The notes below the pieces were generated by a model that ran no database searches, was not told where the DNA came from, and worked only from the letters and a program-made list of their open reading frames with translations. Position numbers and translations under genes: made by a program. Shown piece after piece: positions 32,061 to 45,359 of a stretch of 64,000 nt of DNA. How positions within the stretch are numbered: position 1 is the stretch's first letter; every line of letters starts with the position of its first letter. This stretch comes from Clarkia xantiana subsp. parviflora (lineage: Eukaryota > Streptophyta > Magnoliopsida > Myrtales > Onagraceae), in NCBI GenBank assembly GCA_036873135.1, contig JAPTYO010000017.1, forward strand, positions 14,880,001 to 14,944,000. The letters are read 5' to 3'.

Positions 32061-33250
32061 ATTTGTTTGTTTTATAAGAGAATTCTTAATTGAATTTTGA
32101 GATTCAATTTCTGGAGAAAATTATTTATTCTCTAAAGATCACAAATATCGTCGAACAACGACGTTGAGAATGTGAACATGCTCGAGAAGAGAGCACATGC
32201 GACTGATAAAATCGTTAAGGCCATCAAGACTGATAAAATCGTCAAAAGCTGTTGAGGCTATCAGGACCGTTGAGATCGCTAAGTCGTTGAGACTACTATG
32301 ACTAATCAAGATGGTCAAGGTTGTTGAACCTGTTAAGGCATCCGAAATTGATATGCTTGATAAGGAGGCTTTGTCCCTAGGCCCACTTTAGCTGTTGAGG
32401 CTTATGGGGTCGTTGAATCCATTGTTGAAAATGAGATTAAGAAATCGGTTAAATTCGATGTAGTGTTTATGACAATTGTGATGGAAATTTTATTTCTTTG
32501 TCTAAACACTAATTATTACATTTGAAATGTATGTAAGTGCGAATCAACGATTCGATTACACAACCCTGAACTTTGGCACGTATGTACGTCGTGACGTTTG
32601 AGTTATCCCCGTGTGGGTCTGGTTTTGTTAAAACCAAAACTAGTCGTGCCAAGTTTATTTTCTGTCCAACGAAAAAGAAAAATTGATTTTTGTAACTGAA
32701 GTGATTAAACTTAGTTACTGAAATCAGAAATTCAAATCGTTATTTGAATTTTAGTAATCCAAATTTGATGTTCCGGATTAATTATCCCAAGGGGTTGGTC
32801 ATAGGTCCAATGTTTGAACGCTACTCAATGAGAATGTAGCTAACACTTGGCGGATAACTCTAAAATTGGAAAAGACCACAAATTTCTCGATGTGGTCTAT
32901 AAATGCTATCATTCTGAGAGTTATGCTATCACATATTCTGACACATTGATTACCGAGGTTGGACACTCGTCTAGGTCACCGAATATATTGCCGGGAAAGT
33001 CGCCAAGACTTACTTCAGAAGTTGAAGTCATAAGAAGGAATTCTTTTTGACAAAATCTGAAGAAAAAAAATTGAGGAGGAAGCGTCCCTGCTGGGAGCAC
33101 TCGAAATCGTCAAAAGAACTGTACGTTAAATACAGATAGACGACAAATTTGATTGAGAAGAAGTTGAATTACTTTAAGTGTAATGGCCGTAGTGCCAAAA
33201 GTAAACATGAATAAAAAAAATGGTCGTAGTGCCTAAAGTGAACTTGAGAT
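32061..33250 (+). other. copia B interior, gag position, no recognisable coding
   Basis: This is where gag should lie. Short repeated words such as GATAAAATCGT and GTTGAGG appear around 32190-32300, but I can read no gag core or zinc knuckle. It is either extremely decayed or replaced. Confidence 0.55.
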
Positions 33251-35880
33251 AAGAATGTTCCTTATTGTGCTGAATTTGTGGCACAATAATTTAGAACATG
33301 TTAATTATGATACCTTGAAGAGGTTATCTAACATGGTTCATATTCCTAAATCAAAATTAATCAAGAACTTAAATGTGAAATTTGCGTTGAAACGAAACTT
33401 ATTCGGTCGAGAGGATTACCGAACTTCTTGGTCCAAATACATATGTTTGCGACTTAATATATGTCCAAACGCGAGGCGAAAAATAAGTACTTCATTACTT
33501 TCGTAGATGATAGTACGAAATATTGCTATGTATACCTGATGAAGGAAAATATGAAACAATAAACAAATTCATGGTTTACAAACAAAAACTTGAGTTTTAA
33601 CTAATGTTTTCGCAGTGAGGTATGCTACAATGATGATTCTCTGTTTAGAGAATGTTTGCTTAAACACGATTTAATCCGTGATAATTTGCACTGCATTAAA
33701 CCCCGATTAAGTTGGGTCGCGGTTTCGATCCCACCAAGCAACGTTTTACGGAATAGTTTTAGTATTAACAACGTTGTCGGTTAAGGTTTTGGCTTAGTGG
33801 GTGAAAGGGTTGTCATTAAGTAAAAATGATCGTATCTAACCGCAGCCTTTCCTTAAAAAAAATCGGGTAGTTTTGACACTTGCGGTGCAACGGGCTGAGG
33901 TCGTTTATTGGTTTGAGGATCATACCGTTTTGAGAAACGTGACGGTCTAATGACCAAATTTGATCTCATATTTTTTTAACAAAAATGTTGATGTTTTGAC
34001 GGTCCGAGGACTTACATTGATAAAATGATGATCCGAGGATCAATGATGATCTGGTTGAGAGTTTGTAATAACTTCATACCCAACTCGTGTGTTAACACGT
34101 TAAATTTTCTTGAAGAAATTAAATAATATGGTTGAGACCATGTTTATTTTAGAGTTACGATTAATATGGGTAGCTATTTTAACTAGCAATTACCTTTTGA
34201 ATAAGGTAACCCATAAAAGGGAAGATAAACTCTGTTTGAGTTGTGCTTTCAAATGTGGGGGGTGTCTTGCTAAAAGTTATGATTCCTCTACGCAAAAGGC
34301 GCATACATGCCCTAAAGTGTTGATTGCATTTTCATAGGGTATGCTCAGAACAGTAATGTGTATCTGTTTCTTCTGTTTGAATCAAAAGTGTCGGATATAC
34401 ACAAAGATACGTTAATGTAATCAAGAAATGCATATTTCTTTGGAAAATGTATTTTTGGCTAAGTCTAGAGGAGAGGCAAGCATATGAGACTATAGAGGAG
34501 AATAGTCTAGACCGAGAACATGGAGGGCATGTTGAGGTCTAGACCGAGGTTGAAACCCAGGTCGAGCCCATAATGAGTAAATGACGAGAATTGAAAAATC
34601 TCATGGTCCAGTTTTTCTGACCTATATGCTTGAAGCCGAACCTTAGACTTACCACGAAGCCGTAAACTCTTCTGAGAGACCTCTATGAAAAGAGGCAATC
34701 AATAGTGAAATTGAATCCATCTTGCAGAACCACACTTGGAAGCTGGTGGATCTTCCGCCCGGAGGCAAACTGTTAGGCTACAAGTGGATATTCAAACGTA
34801 AAATGAAAGAAGATGGATCAATTGATAATTACAAAGCCTGACTTGTCATAAAAGACTATAGACAAAAATGAAGGATTAGATTATTTTGATACATTTTCTC
34901 CAGTATCTAGAATCACATTTATAAGGATGGTGCTTGCGATTGTAGCCATGCAAATTATAGAAGTACATCAATGGATGTGAAAACAGCTTTCTTAAATGGA
35001 GATTTAGAGGAAGAAATCTACATGGAACAACCTGAGGGTTTCTCTGCGCGAGAGAAGGAAATGAAAGTCTGTAAGCTTGTCTAATCTTTGTATGGTCTAA
35101 ATCAGGCGCCTAAACAATGACCTTATAAATTTGACAGCGTTTCTTATTGGAGAAATGTTTCAAAATAAATAAGTATGACAAACGTTTTACGTTGATGACA
35201 TGTTAATTGTTGGAAATAGCGATGATGTAGTCCGGTCAGCTGGACGTATGTTGAATTTGAGTATTGATATGAATGATATGAGCCTTTCTGTTGTGGTCTT
35301 TGGAATAAAAAGTTGTCGGAAAGACTCATTCTAAGTCAAACAAAGATGACAAGAACGTGATCACTACTCCAATAGATACGAGTATGAATTTTTCAAAGAA
35401 CAAGGGAGAATATTTTTCCCAAATTGAGTACGCTCGGATTATTGGAAGTGTTATGTACTTAATGTCATGCATTAGACCAGATGTCGCTCACGCTGTAAGT
35501 GTATTGAGTCGATATACGAGTAACCCTGGTGTTGACTACTGGAATGGGGTAATCAGGTTACTTAGGTATCTGAGACATATTCGTAATCATGGTCTACACA
35601 CCGATATATCCTTATGTGATAGAATGTACGATTCAAGAACAATTGAGAATGTTTTCTCAAAATTAGACACTACCACATTGAGTATGAGTGGTTACGTTTT
35701 CACCTTACGAGGTGCAACAGTGTCGTAGAAAATCCTCAAAACAAACAGTCATAGCCAGATCGACTATCAAGTCTGGGTTATTGTACTAGAGAAATGTGCT
35801 GAAGATGCAGAATGGCTATGCTATTTTCTCGAGGATTTTACTAATTGGCCAAAAATTCTGTGTTAGTTCAAAGATTGATG
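33251..35880 (+). pseudogene. copia B pol remnants
   Basis: Pieces align to copia A in order: GAG-pre-integrase (33255-33400, LWHNNLEHVNYDTLKRL), integrase shreds, ILTSNYLLNKV (34165-34210), W-LVDLPPGGKLLGYKWIFKRKMK with KA-TGA-LVIK (34740-34850), a YVDDMLIV motif (about 35185-35210), STPID-like to RLLRYLRH (35357-35590), and RNase H shreds to about 35880. Between about 33600 and 34100 the sequence has no counterpart in copia A. No functional protein is possible. Confidence 0.8.
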
Positions 35881-36229
35881 AGTTTGTTTTTGGTTTAATC
35901 CAAATTAAATCCAATCTAATGAAAGGTTGAAGATTTTATTTAAGAGACTAGGTTAAAGCGGAAATAAGTGGTGCACCCCCCATTTGGCCTAAAAACCTTT
36001 GTTAAAGGTTGGGAAATGGGACACTCTGCGAACCTGTTTTTCCACACAAGAATCAACCTAAATTTAGTTATTGGATTGACAAAAATTATACCTGCAGTAA
36101 ATGATAGTCTGAGGACTGTGATGATTTGAGAACATTGATGCAACATTGCGATAATCAATCTAACACAGTATAACCTGTATAATGGAATGTTTAGACATAT
36201 ACGTATCAGACGTTATAAATCCATTAGAC

Positions 36230-37001
36230 AGTTGCTCTCAAATACATATTTATTGTGCCCGATATAGTAAAGTTGGCAGATAAATAGCGGACCCGCTACC
36301 TGAAAGGGTTAAACAGAGAGCTATTTGGTCAAGCGTCGAAGGGAATGGGGCTAAAGCCCGTGTAGGAAACGCTCTTGAGAAGGAAAACCCAACCATGATG
36401 ACTGGAGATCCCAAGAACTTGGTTCAATGGGACAACCTAATCACAAGAGTGAGTGTGGTCACTGTGGGGGGTCAAACCCCGAGCCCGTTCCTATGATGCA
36501 TACAGTGATGGAGATGAGGTTAAGCTTTTGCTTGTGTTGAACTTTAATCATCGGTTAAACCGAGCTTAGTAATTGCAAATTACTTAATTGAAATCACATT
36601 TTATGCAAAGCTTTTAATGATTCGTAAGGAGAACTCCCAAGTTGTGATGATGGTCTTGAGAAATAGAATCACCTATGTGAGTGAGAAGTGGGGCCGCTTC
36701 GAAAGGAATTGTTGAGGGCGCAATTTTAGAAACGCTTGCAAAACCAGGCGAGTGATCCAGGGCCTAGGGATCACAGGGCGTGAACCGAACCATACTAGGA
36801 AGGTACCTGTGTGGGTTATTTCGTCATCTACACCAACGACAGTCGGTTCAAGGACATCGCGTCTACCGACCAGTCAGTAGAGAAGGCATGATCTCACAAG
36901 GGATAGGTTCAAAGGGGTTACCCCTACCTAACCTCTGAAGATATTGACCGTTGAACTCAAAATTCGTGTCTATATTTCCAATTTCCATTCATGTTGGGGA
37001 T
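36230..37001 (+). other. copia B pol tail and 3' untranslated region
   Basis: 36230-36365 matches the end of copia A pol ([16 protein letters not shown]). 36380-37001 matches the copia A 3' UTR. It ends in the purine-rich TTGGGGAT directly before the 3' LTR. Confidence 0.7.
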
Positions 37002-37769
37002 TGTTGGAAAAAATTGGGCTTTGTTTTATTTAAAATATATTTAAGCTAATTTTTGGGCTATTTTTGAATGGTTTTACTCAAGCCCAATTTTTGTGTGAAT
37101 GAAAATGGGGAAATTTTGTACCACATCGAGTACTTTAACCATCCTCCTCCCTTCTCCTCTCCTATATAAAGGAGCGTCCCATTCACTTTTTTAGAGAATG
37201 AAAAAATGAGATCTTTTCATTTCGGTTAAGTATCCAATACTTTCAGGATCCATACTTTTGGAATCCAAGTTATATTTTCTCCTCCTCTGTTCTTCGTGTT
37301 GACGAATTGCAGAGTTCTTCTTAGGTTGATTTCGACTTATGTCGTGTTCAATCTTTCTAGTTGTTTTTAGCCGTTGTCGTCGGCTTTCCTGTTCTTTGTT
37401 TGAGTTCAGGTATTGGGTTCGGTTCGGTCGAACGTGTTGCATGCATAACACGCTTCGATGACACTGTTGAATCCTGGGAGGTGATCACCCCTTGTATAAA
37501 CCCCCTTGCATAACCGGAGGGTGGGGAGGGGCGAAATTGCCTTAAGGAGACTGTGATTAGCACGGACATCAGTATAAAAAATATGTATTCGTTTTGTGTC
37601 GATTTTACGTATAATTTAGGTGTTGCCTATATCTTGCATGTTAATTGGAATAATTACTTGTAAGTAACCAAAATTTGACTAATTGCATTTTAGTCATTGA
37701 ATTTTAGAATATTGCATTTTGATTCTCAGACTTTGTAAATTTGAATATTTACCCTCAATATTTCCAACA
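37002..37769 (+). repeat. copia B 3' LTR
   Basis: 768 bases ending TTTCCAACA at 37769, followed by GAATG. It carries the AAATTGCC motif at 37534-37551. Confidence 0.92.
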
Positions 37770-38233
37770 GAATGTTTATGCAATGAGTGCCTAGCTTCAC
37801 CTAATGTTGTTGCTAATCGTGATAAACAAAAGCTTATGCAATTCTTGAATGGTCTCAATGAGTCCTTTGCTGGTATAAGGACAAATCTCTTGATGATGCA
37901 TCATTTGCCAACGGTGAACTTCTTTATTATGTGTTAGTCCAAAAGGAGACTCAAAGAGTTGTTGTTGTCAGTGGAATTGGAAATGGAATGGGGGATAACT
38001 CTATTGCACTATATGCAAATAATGGAGTAAGAGGCAATGATAGCAATTCTGGATTCAATAACAATTTTCAAAATTCAGCTTCTTTTCGTGGGAATAAGAA
38101 CAAGAGAGATTTGTTATGTGAGTGGAGACGTGGCTCGGCGACTGTAGTGTTGCTAGATAAGACGATAATGTGGAAGTGCGTTGACATGATTGAGATGTGG
38201 GTGAAATTTTTTATCTGGGTCGGTAGTAAATGA
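37770..38233 (+). pseudogene. gag relic of unit 2, last piece
   Basis: Continues unit 1 positions 7765-8223: ECLCNECLASPNVVANR, then NESFAGIRTNLLMMHHLP, a TAG, and a Gly/Asn-rich tail. Ends like unit 1 just before AT-rich DNA. Confidence 0.8.
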
Positions 38234-38390
38234 ATATGAACTTATTTTTCTCAACCAGATAATATAGACTTATTAGATATGATAATTATATATGAGTGAC
38301 TTTGGGGAAAAAATGTGTAATTTTAATAATCAATTAGTTGAGTGGGCAATAAAATATCTCCATATATATATATATATATATCTTTATACC

Positions 38391-39890
38391 AATATAAAAA
38401 GTGAAGGTTGTCCTCACCCCCAATAGGTACCTTTTCACTTTTTTTTTTTTTTATTTTTTTAATTAACAAATATTAAATTTGGTTCTTATAATTTTATAAT
38501 TAAGCCATTAATCTATTTGAGACACATTTATTTATGTTTACTAATGTTACTAATATTTCATTAAGTTAAATTTGGTTTAGGTTTTTTAAGGTCGCTTAGT
38601 TGGCAGGTCAAGTAGTTATTATTAACTTCTCAATCCAATATTCATATCAATTAGATTAAGCATTAACATAAGATATGTACTTATTGCAAGTTTCAAGTAC
38701 ATGCATTTTTCTCATTCACCATATTTCAAAGATTAGGGGACGTTCTTCATGTTGGGATTTTTGTATCACTTAAATCAGTTACTTGCCAACTCATATAGAA
38801 TATATATTAAAATATGGATAAAATATGATTATAAACCTATTACTCACACATCAATATTTATGAACTCGCGCTATTGATTTAGTTCTTACGTTTTTCAATT
38901 CAAAAGACATTGGATATAGCCTAATTAATGGTTGAATAAATAATTCAGGTAAAGTCACGTATAAACTTTAGACTTTGATTTAAAAAAATGATGATTTAGT
39001 CTTGACTATATTTAAGTATTACTAAAATTTTCATTTAGTTAAATTTTGTTAATTATTTTTTTTAAGTCGCGTAATTGACATCTAAGATTATTTATTGTTA
39101 ATTTCTCAATAGATACCTTTCAATTTGGGTCACCCCCAAAGTATGATTTGTACTTAACCTGTGCAAATTTCGGGTATATATTAAGATTTTTATATCACCT
39201 ATATCAATTACTTGCCAAATCATATAAATGTCAAATATAATCTTTGTAGTTTGACCTCTTATAGATAATATGTTACACACTGAACAACATTTAGGATCTT
39301 GAGCTATTAGTGTAGTTCTTATGTTAGTCAATTCAATCATATTGTGTACAACCTAATTAGTAGTTAAATAAATAACTGAGGTAAAATCAAGTATAACCAT
39401 TAGATTTTAGTAATTAAAATTCGCTTTGGCATTAAATCGATTTTTGTTGGTATGCTATAAAATTGCATGAAAAGTGTATAATTACGTTTGTATAGGTCAA
39501 ATTGGTACAGCGATAACTCTAAGTGGTTAAGTACGGTTTAAATTCTTGACACCGTAAGTTCATTTTTAGATACAGTTGAGTCGTCAATGAATCACGTCAT
39601 GCCTTACACAACTCATTGAAAAATCTACTAGTAAAGACATATATATATATATAATATGTAAGGCTAATTTATTACCATATGAAAAGTGTAGTTAATTTTT
39701 TACTTAATCATCCTTCTCTATTTCTCCAATTTGAATTATATTGTGTCGATTTTCTCTATTATATGGATTATTTTCTTGCAATTGTTTAACTTGTAAATAT
39801 ATTCTGATTACTTAAGAATATTATCATACAAAATAAATTTTGTACCTTAAAATTTAGATGATCAATACGCGTGTAACGCACACGTTAATA
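38391..39890. other. Helitron left part, AT-rich, no gene
   Basis: No convincing open frame. Two stretches, about 38520-38900 and 39000-39360, look alike (both hold GGTCGCTTAGTTGGC- or AAGTCGCGTAATTGAC-type words and TTAATTTCTCAAT), so an old internal duplication of about 480 bases is likely. Confidence 0.5.
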
Positions 39891-39891
39891 T

Positions 39892-40168
39892 AGGTAGAGA
39901 GATGAATTCAAATGCAACTAGGAGCTAGGGATTTCCAGATTTGCAATTTTCAATGCATAGATTAAATTCAGCTGCTGGAGGATTTATGAGCTGCGGGAAG
40001 CGTATTCTTTCAATTCCCTAATATATATATATATTTAGGTAGAGAAATGAATTCAAATGCAACCAGGAGCTAGGGATTTTCAGATTTGTAATTTTTAATA
40101 CACAGATTAAATTCAGCCGCTGGAGAATTTATGAGCTGCGGGAAGCGTATTCCTTCAATTCCCTAAAT
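39892..40168 (+). repeat. direct repeat of about 140 bases, two copies
   Basis: AGGTAGAGA-ATGAATTCAAATGCAAC, AGGAGCTAGGGAT and GAGCTGCGGGAAGCGTATT occur at 39892-40020 and again at 40036-40168. A third degenerate copy may start near 40230 (GAGCTTAGGGTTTTG). Confidence 0.8.
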
Positions 40169-40273
40169 AAAATCTATATCTATATCTATCTATATATATA
40201 TATTAAAATTCTTATAGAAATAGAATAGGAGAATGAATGATGAGCTTAGGGTTTTGAAGGTTTACAATATCAA

Positions 40274-40966
40274 TGTTAAGTTATGAGATCTAGGTCAACG
40301 GGGTGTCGGCTTTGATCTCACTCCTTACGGGGGATGTGTGCGATCCGGTGTTCCCGAGTTGCTCTGCCTTAGCCTATCTTCTCCTTTCCTTCCTTTCTTC
40401 CTTTGCTTCTTCTCTCCTTCTACCCTGCAGAAGGGGCAATACCAGACACGGAGGGGGGGGGGGGGTGGTGCCTGGTGAACCCTCTCCGATGCCTAAGTCA
40501 GTACTTTTCTAGAGAGATAAAGCTAGAGAGATGTCAGAGCTAAAATGTCCAAATGGCCAAGATGATCAAATGAGTTGTGAAGGTGGGGTATTTATAGGCA
40601 ACGGTGTCATTAAGGCGGTTTAATGACATCGTTAGCCTTTAAACACAATTAATTAACCTTTAAGCACATAATTAAGACCTTAGGATTCGGAGGAGGTAGG
40701 CGGAGTGGACCGAGCATGGGAGTCCGAAGGCGGTGTCGGGGCCCTTGGGGGGGAGAAATCCGACCTCCAAGGGTAGGGGTTGGGTGTGGCCACCCAACCT
40801 CACCTAGGTGAGTTCGTCTTTGCCGGACGGGCGCCTCGGCCCCGTCCGAGCCGTCGATGTTCTCGCGAAGTGTCCGGGTTGAAGTTTCGATTTGCAATCA
40901 TAAATGGGACGATAAAAATACAACGGTTCGGAAGTCAACGGGTTCAAATTGGGCGTATATCCATCA
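40274..40966 (-). repeat. C LTR, left copy (3' LTR), short form
   Basis: 693 bases, with only one palindromic unit around GGTGTGGCCACCCAACC. The polypurine tract on the minus strand is GGGGGCATG (40967-40975). Confidence 0.93.
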
Positions 40967-42492
40967 CATGCCCCCGAGTCAACCAATGGCCTAACCCTTG
41001 ATTGACTCTATTTTAGGATGGTATAACACGCGCAATTTGAAACCGGGGTTTTACCTTCTTTGTCTGAATGCTTGCTTACCCATGGATACGTGCCTCTGAC
41101 TCTGCCCCCCTGTCTAATGAGATAGAGGAATTGTAAACGTCAGAGTAGCACGGACGTGTGCCTAGGCACGCGTCCGTCTGAGGTGGGAGTAATAAACTTA
41201 TCTCTGCTACAGGTGTATACTCAAAAAATACAAACTTGCACAGGGATGTGATACGAATGCAACTAAATGACTTATGCTTCAAATTTGTGCCGGGATTTTA
41301 TCTAAGTGAGGAAAAATTAATTTTGGCCAAAAATTTTCCTAAGTATGGAATGCTCCAAAAATAAAACTAACTTGATAGTTTTCTAAGTGTAGAGATATAC
41401 TTAGCTATAGGTGAAAAGGATAAAAATGATGGTTTTTCCTTGGCCCTTAGATTTTATTTAAGGCTAGATGGATGGTGGTGATTAAAACCCTCTAAAAAAC
41501 CCTATCATCCTTTTAACATAAAAAAGGAGAGTTAGAAAAATACCTCCAAGAGTCACCCTAGCCACCATCTTCCTTCTTCACTTACCCTTGGAGAGCAAGA
41601 AAGGTTGGAGAGCACCCCCAAGGTAAGGGCCGGCCGGAATTTCCACCAAGGGGCAGAAATCCGACCAGCAATTCAGCCGGGACCAGCGACGGGAGGGAGT
41701 TTGGTCGGAGGGGACGACACGGCTCCAGGCGGGAGGCAGCCAACGGCGACACGGAGGCGGCCAGGGGCTTGGCCGACGACGACGACGGCGGCGTGGCACT
41801 GGACGGACGGCTGTGGTCGACGACAGACTCGCCTCTGACGGCGACGACACCAAATCCGGCGGGGGTTGTCGACGGCGAAGGGAGACGACTCCGGTGTGAC
41901 GTGCAGGGCCCTCCGGCGACGGCGGGGCGAGCGAGATCACCTCCGGCTGCGGCAAGGCTCAAATTCCGGCGAGGGACTGACTTTCGGGTGTCTTCAAATC
42001 CAAAATCCGGACCCGTTTACCATATCGGGTCGGGTTTTCCGAAGGTCCGCTCTTTTCCTTTCCATTACCGCGTAAAACGTCGATTTTTGAATCGTTGATA
42101 TTTGATTGCCGATGCTTGATTGCCGAAATTTGATTGAATGTGGGATTGCCGTAGATAGCCGTTGGTAGTTGTGGATTTTGGAAAAAATGTTTGTCGGTCG
42201 TCTGGATATGGTTTCTTGTCCGATTGGGCCATCTCGGTCTTGAATTTGATATCGTACCACCGTTGGTGTGTTAATCTTTGTTGGAGGGTATAATGGTAAT
42301 TTTTTCCAAAACCCGACCTTAGGCTCGGATAAAACTATTTGACTTGGTTGTTGTCGTTGGTTGAGTGTCGGGGTATTTCCGGTTCCTCGGAAATTTCTCT
42401 TATCTTGATATTTGTCGTGTCGTGGCAGGTACTATACTCCTGGTGGTGTCCGCGTACGCAGACTCTTCAGAGACGTCGTATTCTCCGAAGGA
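40967..42492. other. C leader between LTR and plus-strand gene
   Basis: No recognisable protein. 41580-42000 is GC-rich and opens frames on both strands that look like chance products of composition. It may hold the promoter and 5' UTR of the plus-strand gene. Confidence 0.5.
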
Positions 42493-44888
42493 TGAGTGAG
42501 TTCCTTTTTCTCTTCCTTTTCGGTCGCGTTACTTCCTTTCCTATTGCTAGCTTAGTATCGTGACCTTCATTGGAGTGTTAGTCGAAATTTGATTCGTGCT
42601 TTGGGGTTTCCTGCTACCTTTGCCTTAGGTCTTGCTATCCTGTCAGAGAACCATCTCACTAGGTCCGATTACAACGAACATGTTACCCTAGGAGATATCA
42701 GTCCCCTAGATGAGCCTCTGTATCCTTTTCTCCCCTCCTTGGGGAATACTCGCGAGACGGTGACGGAGCCTCCTATAGGGAAGGTCGCCGTGTATCCCTC
42801 CCAGATCCGATTCGGGCTGAGGCTGCCTTACTGTGACGAGCTTATAGAGTTGAGCAGGTTCTTCAGGATTTCTCCTGTGAACCTTGCCCCCAGTGCCCTC
42901 CGTGTCTGGGTGGGCTTCCGGGTATTGTGCCATTGGTACTCCTGGAAGTACTCTCTCGTTCTATTCCGATGCTTCTATCGGTTTCAGTACCGGACGAGGG
43001 TGGGGTTTGCGAGTTTCGTAACTCGCCATCCGACCTTCAAAGATCCCCGATTCTCTGATTTCGGGTTGAGTGGGGTCGAGTGGGATACCTCCCTCCGTTT
43101 CGTGACCCAGATTGACAATTCGGCCAGTCACTGGGCTAAGCATTACTTCTTCATTACGGACCGATACGTCACTTGGTCGGTCTTGAATGAGGATCGGTCC
43201 GATGGTTGGCCTGCTTTTGGAGAGTTCTCTTCGGTTGATTTGAAGACTATGAAGATCATTCACGAGAGCAACAGGACCCGGTCTTACTGTCCCGTGTCCT
43301 TAGTGACTGAGACGGATCTTTACGAGGCCGGGATCAGTCTGACTCCTGACTCCGGGGGTTCGGTATGTCACTTGGTCTTTCCATCTTTATTTACCTTCTG
43401 CTCTTCCTTTGTAGGTTGGTTTCATGGAAAAACCTATAACGTGCAGGGAGCCCCTGTTGATCTGAGCAAGAGGAAGGCTCCTTCTAGTTCTGCTTTGAAG
43501 AAATCCCCCCTGCCTGGGAAGAAGGCTGGGGCCTCTGGTATGCTTTCTCCTATTTGCTTCTTTATGGTGTAACTTATGTTTTCCTTATCTTGTTTTTCTT
43601 ACCTTGCTAGGGCGCTCCCCCTTGGTGACTGAGCGGGTCGTCTCCGTTGGCAGAGATTCTGGACCTTCCAAGTCCAAGCCGCGGAGATCTGATTCTGAGG
43701 CCGGGGCCTCGGCTGCTAAGAGAAAGAAGGCTGTGGATCCTGCTTCGCCTACTGCTCGTCCTCCGACCCTATCTCGTGATAAGGAGATGGTGGTCGAAGA
43801 GGTGCCTTCCCTGGGTGACAAAGGGAAGCGACCTGCTGGTGGTGGTTCCCCTGCCCCCCAGCCGAGGGCACGGTCCTCAGGTATGATCTCTACCTTGTTG
43901 CTGATCCTTCTATGTTTATATTATCCTTTGACTTGCTTTGCTTGTGTAGGTGGGCCTCCGACTTTAAGTCGGAAGGATTTCGCACGGCTCACTGATGAAG
44001 ATGTTATTGGGTCTGAGTGGACTCCCTTCGCTGGTCTAAAGGACTTCCACCTCGATAGCACCTCCTCTTTGCGGACTCCTGAGGTTGGCGTCCGCGTACT
44101 CCGCGGCGCCATCCCCCCTGGCGATCGTGTTGCTCCGCCCAAGTCTCCTGGGGAGACTCGGCGCTTTGTTCAGGGGGTACTCTCTCGTTATGCACCTGTG
44201 AGTTGTTCCTTGCTTTCCTCTTATTACTTTCATAATGGCTATCTTTCGGTTATTCATCCCTTGTTTGTATTGTTAGGGTATGTCTGACATGGTGAACATG
44301 TCCTCGCTCGTGCTCGAGTTATCTGACGAGAGGAAGACCCTTTAGGACAGCCAGGTCTCTCTCAAGGCGGAGGTCGCCACTGCTGCTGAGAAGGCGCGTA
44401 TATCTGATTTGAGGCTGCAGGAGCTCCAGGACCAGGTGTCCTTGCTTGAAACCACTGTGGGCAGTTTGCGCCGGGAAGCTGAGGTTGCTGCGTCGCTTCA
44501 TTCTGAGGAGCTGCGGAGGTTGGAGACTAAGTGTCGGGTGGAGGAGAGGGCTGTCGCGGTATCTGAGTACAAGGCCTCCTCTGCCTTCACCGCCGACTAT
44601 AGCACGCGTCTCACCCAGGAGATGAACCAGTTCGGTGAGTATCTGGTTGATCACATATACCGGATTGATCCTCAGTTCCCGTTTGGTGACCTTGGTGACT
44701 TTGGGCCATATGCCACTGGCTACGCGACTGTTCTGATGGGTCAGGCTGCTGTTGCAGACGAGGCTGCCCCAGCCCAGGTGGATGCTACACCTGTGGAGAT
44801 TGGTACCTCAGACTCCTCTTCCTCATCTATTTCCGCTGGCGGTTCAGCTTCAGGGGGTGAGGGTGACTCCCCCGAAGGTTCTGACTGA
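42493..44888 (+). pseudogene. opposite-strand gene of C (Transposase_28-like), several introns, one premature stop
   Basis: A coding block runs from about 42556 after an acceptor TTAG (YRDLHWSVSRNLIRALGFPATF). The core has YPSQIRFGLRLPYCDELIELS, LAPSALRVWVGFRVLCHWYSW, LFRCFYRF and WAKHYFFITDR, the same pattern as the T1 and D genes but well diverged. Clear GT-AG introns: 43538-43610 (phase 1), 43881-43949 and 44198-44276. A Lys-rich segment follows the core and a coiled coil (LRLQELQDQVSLLETTVG) ends in a Ser/Gly tail at 44888. An in-frame TAG at 44343-44345 interrupts the coiled coil start. First exon uncertain; an ATGAGTGAG at 42493 is a candidate. Confidence 0.65.
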
Positions 44889-45254
44889 CTTGTTTATCTC
44901 ATACTATCCTTGTATATATAACTACACTCCTTCTCCCCTTGTACGGGTTGAGTGTCTTTTGAGATTGTGATGGTGTTTGTTGTTACTTTCCTTTGCCGCA
45001 TTGTGTTGTTGACTGCGTGGTTTGTTTGCCTTTATATTAGTGCTTCTCATGCTTTTGTATATATCTCTTCTCATGATGCCTCCCTTTGCCTTGTGTATGG
45101 CTCTTTGGGTATGGACCCTTCCCTTGGTATATTTCATTTACTTATCCTTCTTTCGTGGTTTCCTTCATGTCATACCTGTCATTTCATAAAGAAAAAACAT
45201 TACTTGTTCTTCACATTACTTTACTTAGAAATTTCTTTCTCATGTTATTCTTCT

Positions 45255-45313
45255 GAGCATGGTATCCTTCTAAGCATGGTATCCTTCTAAGCATGGTATC
45301 CTTCTAAGCATGG
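45255..45313. repeat. 17-base tandem repeat
   Basis: About four copies of AGCATGGTATCCTTCTA in the C spacer. Confidence 0.9.
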
Positions 45314-45359
45314 TATGATGATCTCTTCTGATACCCCTTACACGGTATACGTTGTACTG

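Larger units (their letters stand above)
31269..37769 (+). mobile_element. copia B: full-length but coding-dead Ty1/copia element
   Basis: TGTTGG...CCAACA ends, GAATG target duplication (31264-31268 and 37770-37774), LTRs of 777 and 768 bases that are very similar to each other. The empty site is unit 1 at about 7765-7769. The interior is related to copia A but riddled with stops and frame changes, and gag is not recognisable. Orientation is opposite to copia A. Confidence 0.92.

Noticed and set aside
33700..33840. tRNA-like A box (TGGCTTAGTGG) and B box-like GGTTTCGATCC, a possible SINE
   Set aside because: The boxes are in the wrong order and spacing, and no poly-A tail or target duplication is seen.
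39870..39890. Second hairpin CGTGT-AACGC-ACACG resembling a Helitron end inside the large Helitron
   Set aside because: No CTRR terminus follows (TTAATATAGG) and no matching 5' end is evident; perhaps an old nested remnant.
41578..42260. Long GC-rich open frames on both strands in the C leader
   Set aside because: Overlapping frames on both strands with low-complexity composition and no recognisable motif; probably chance.
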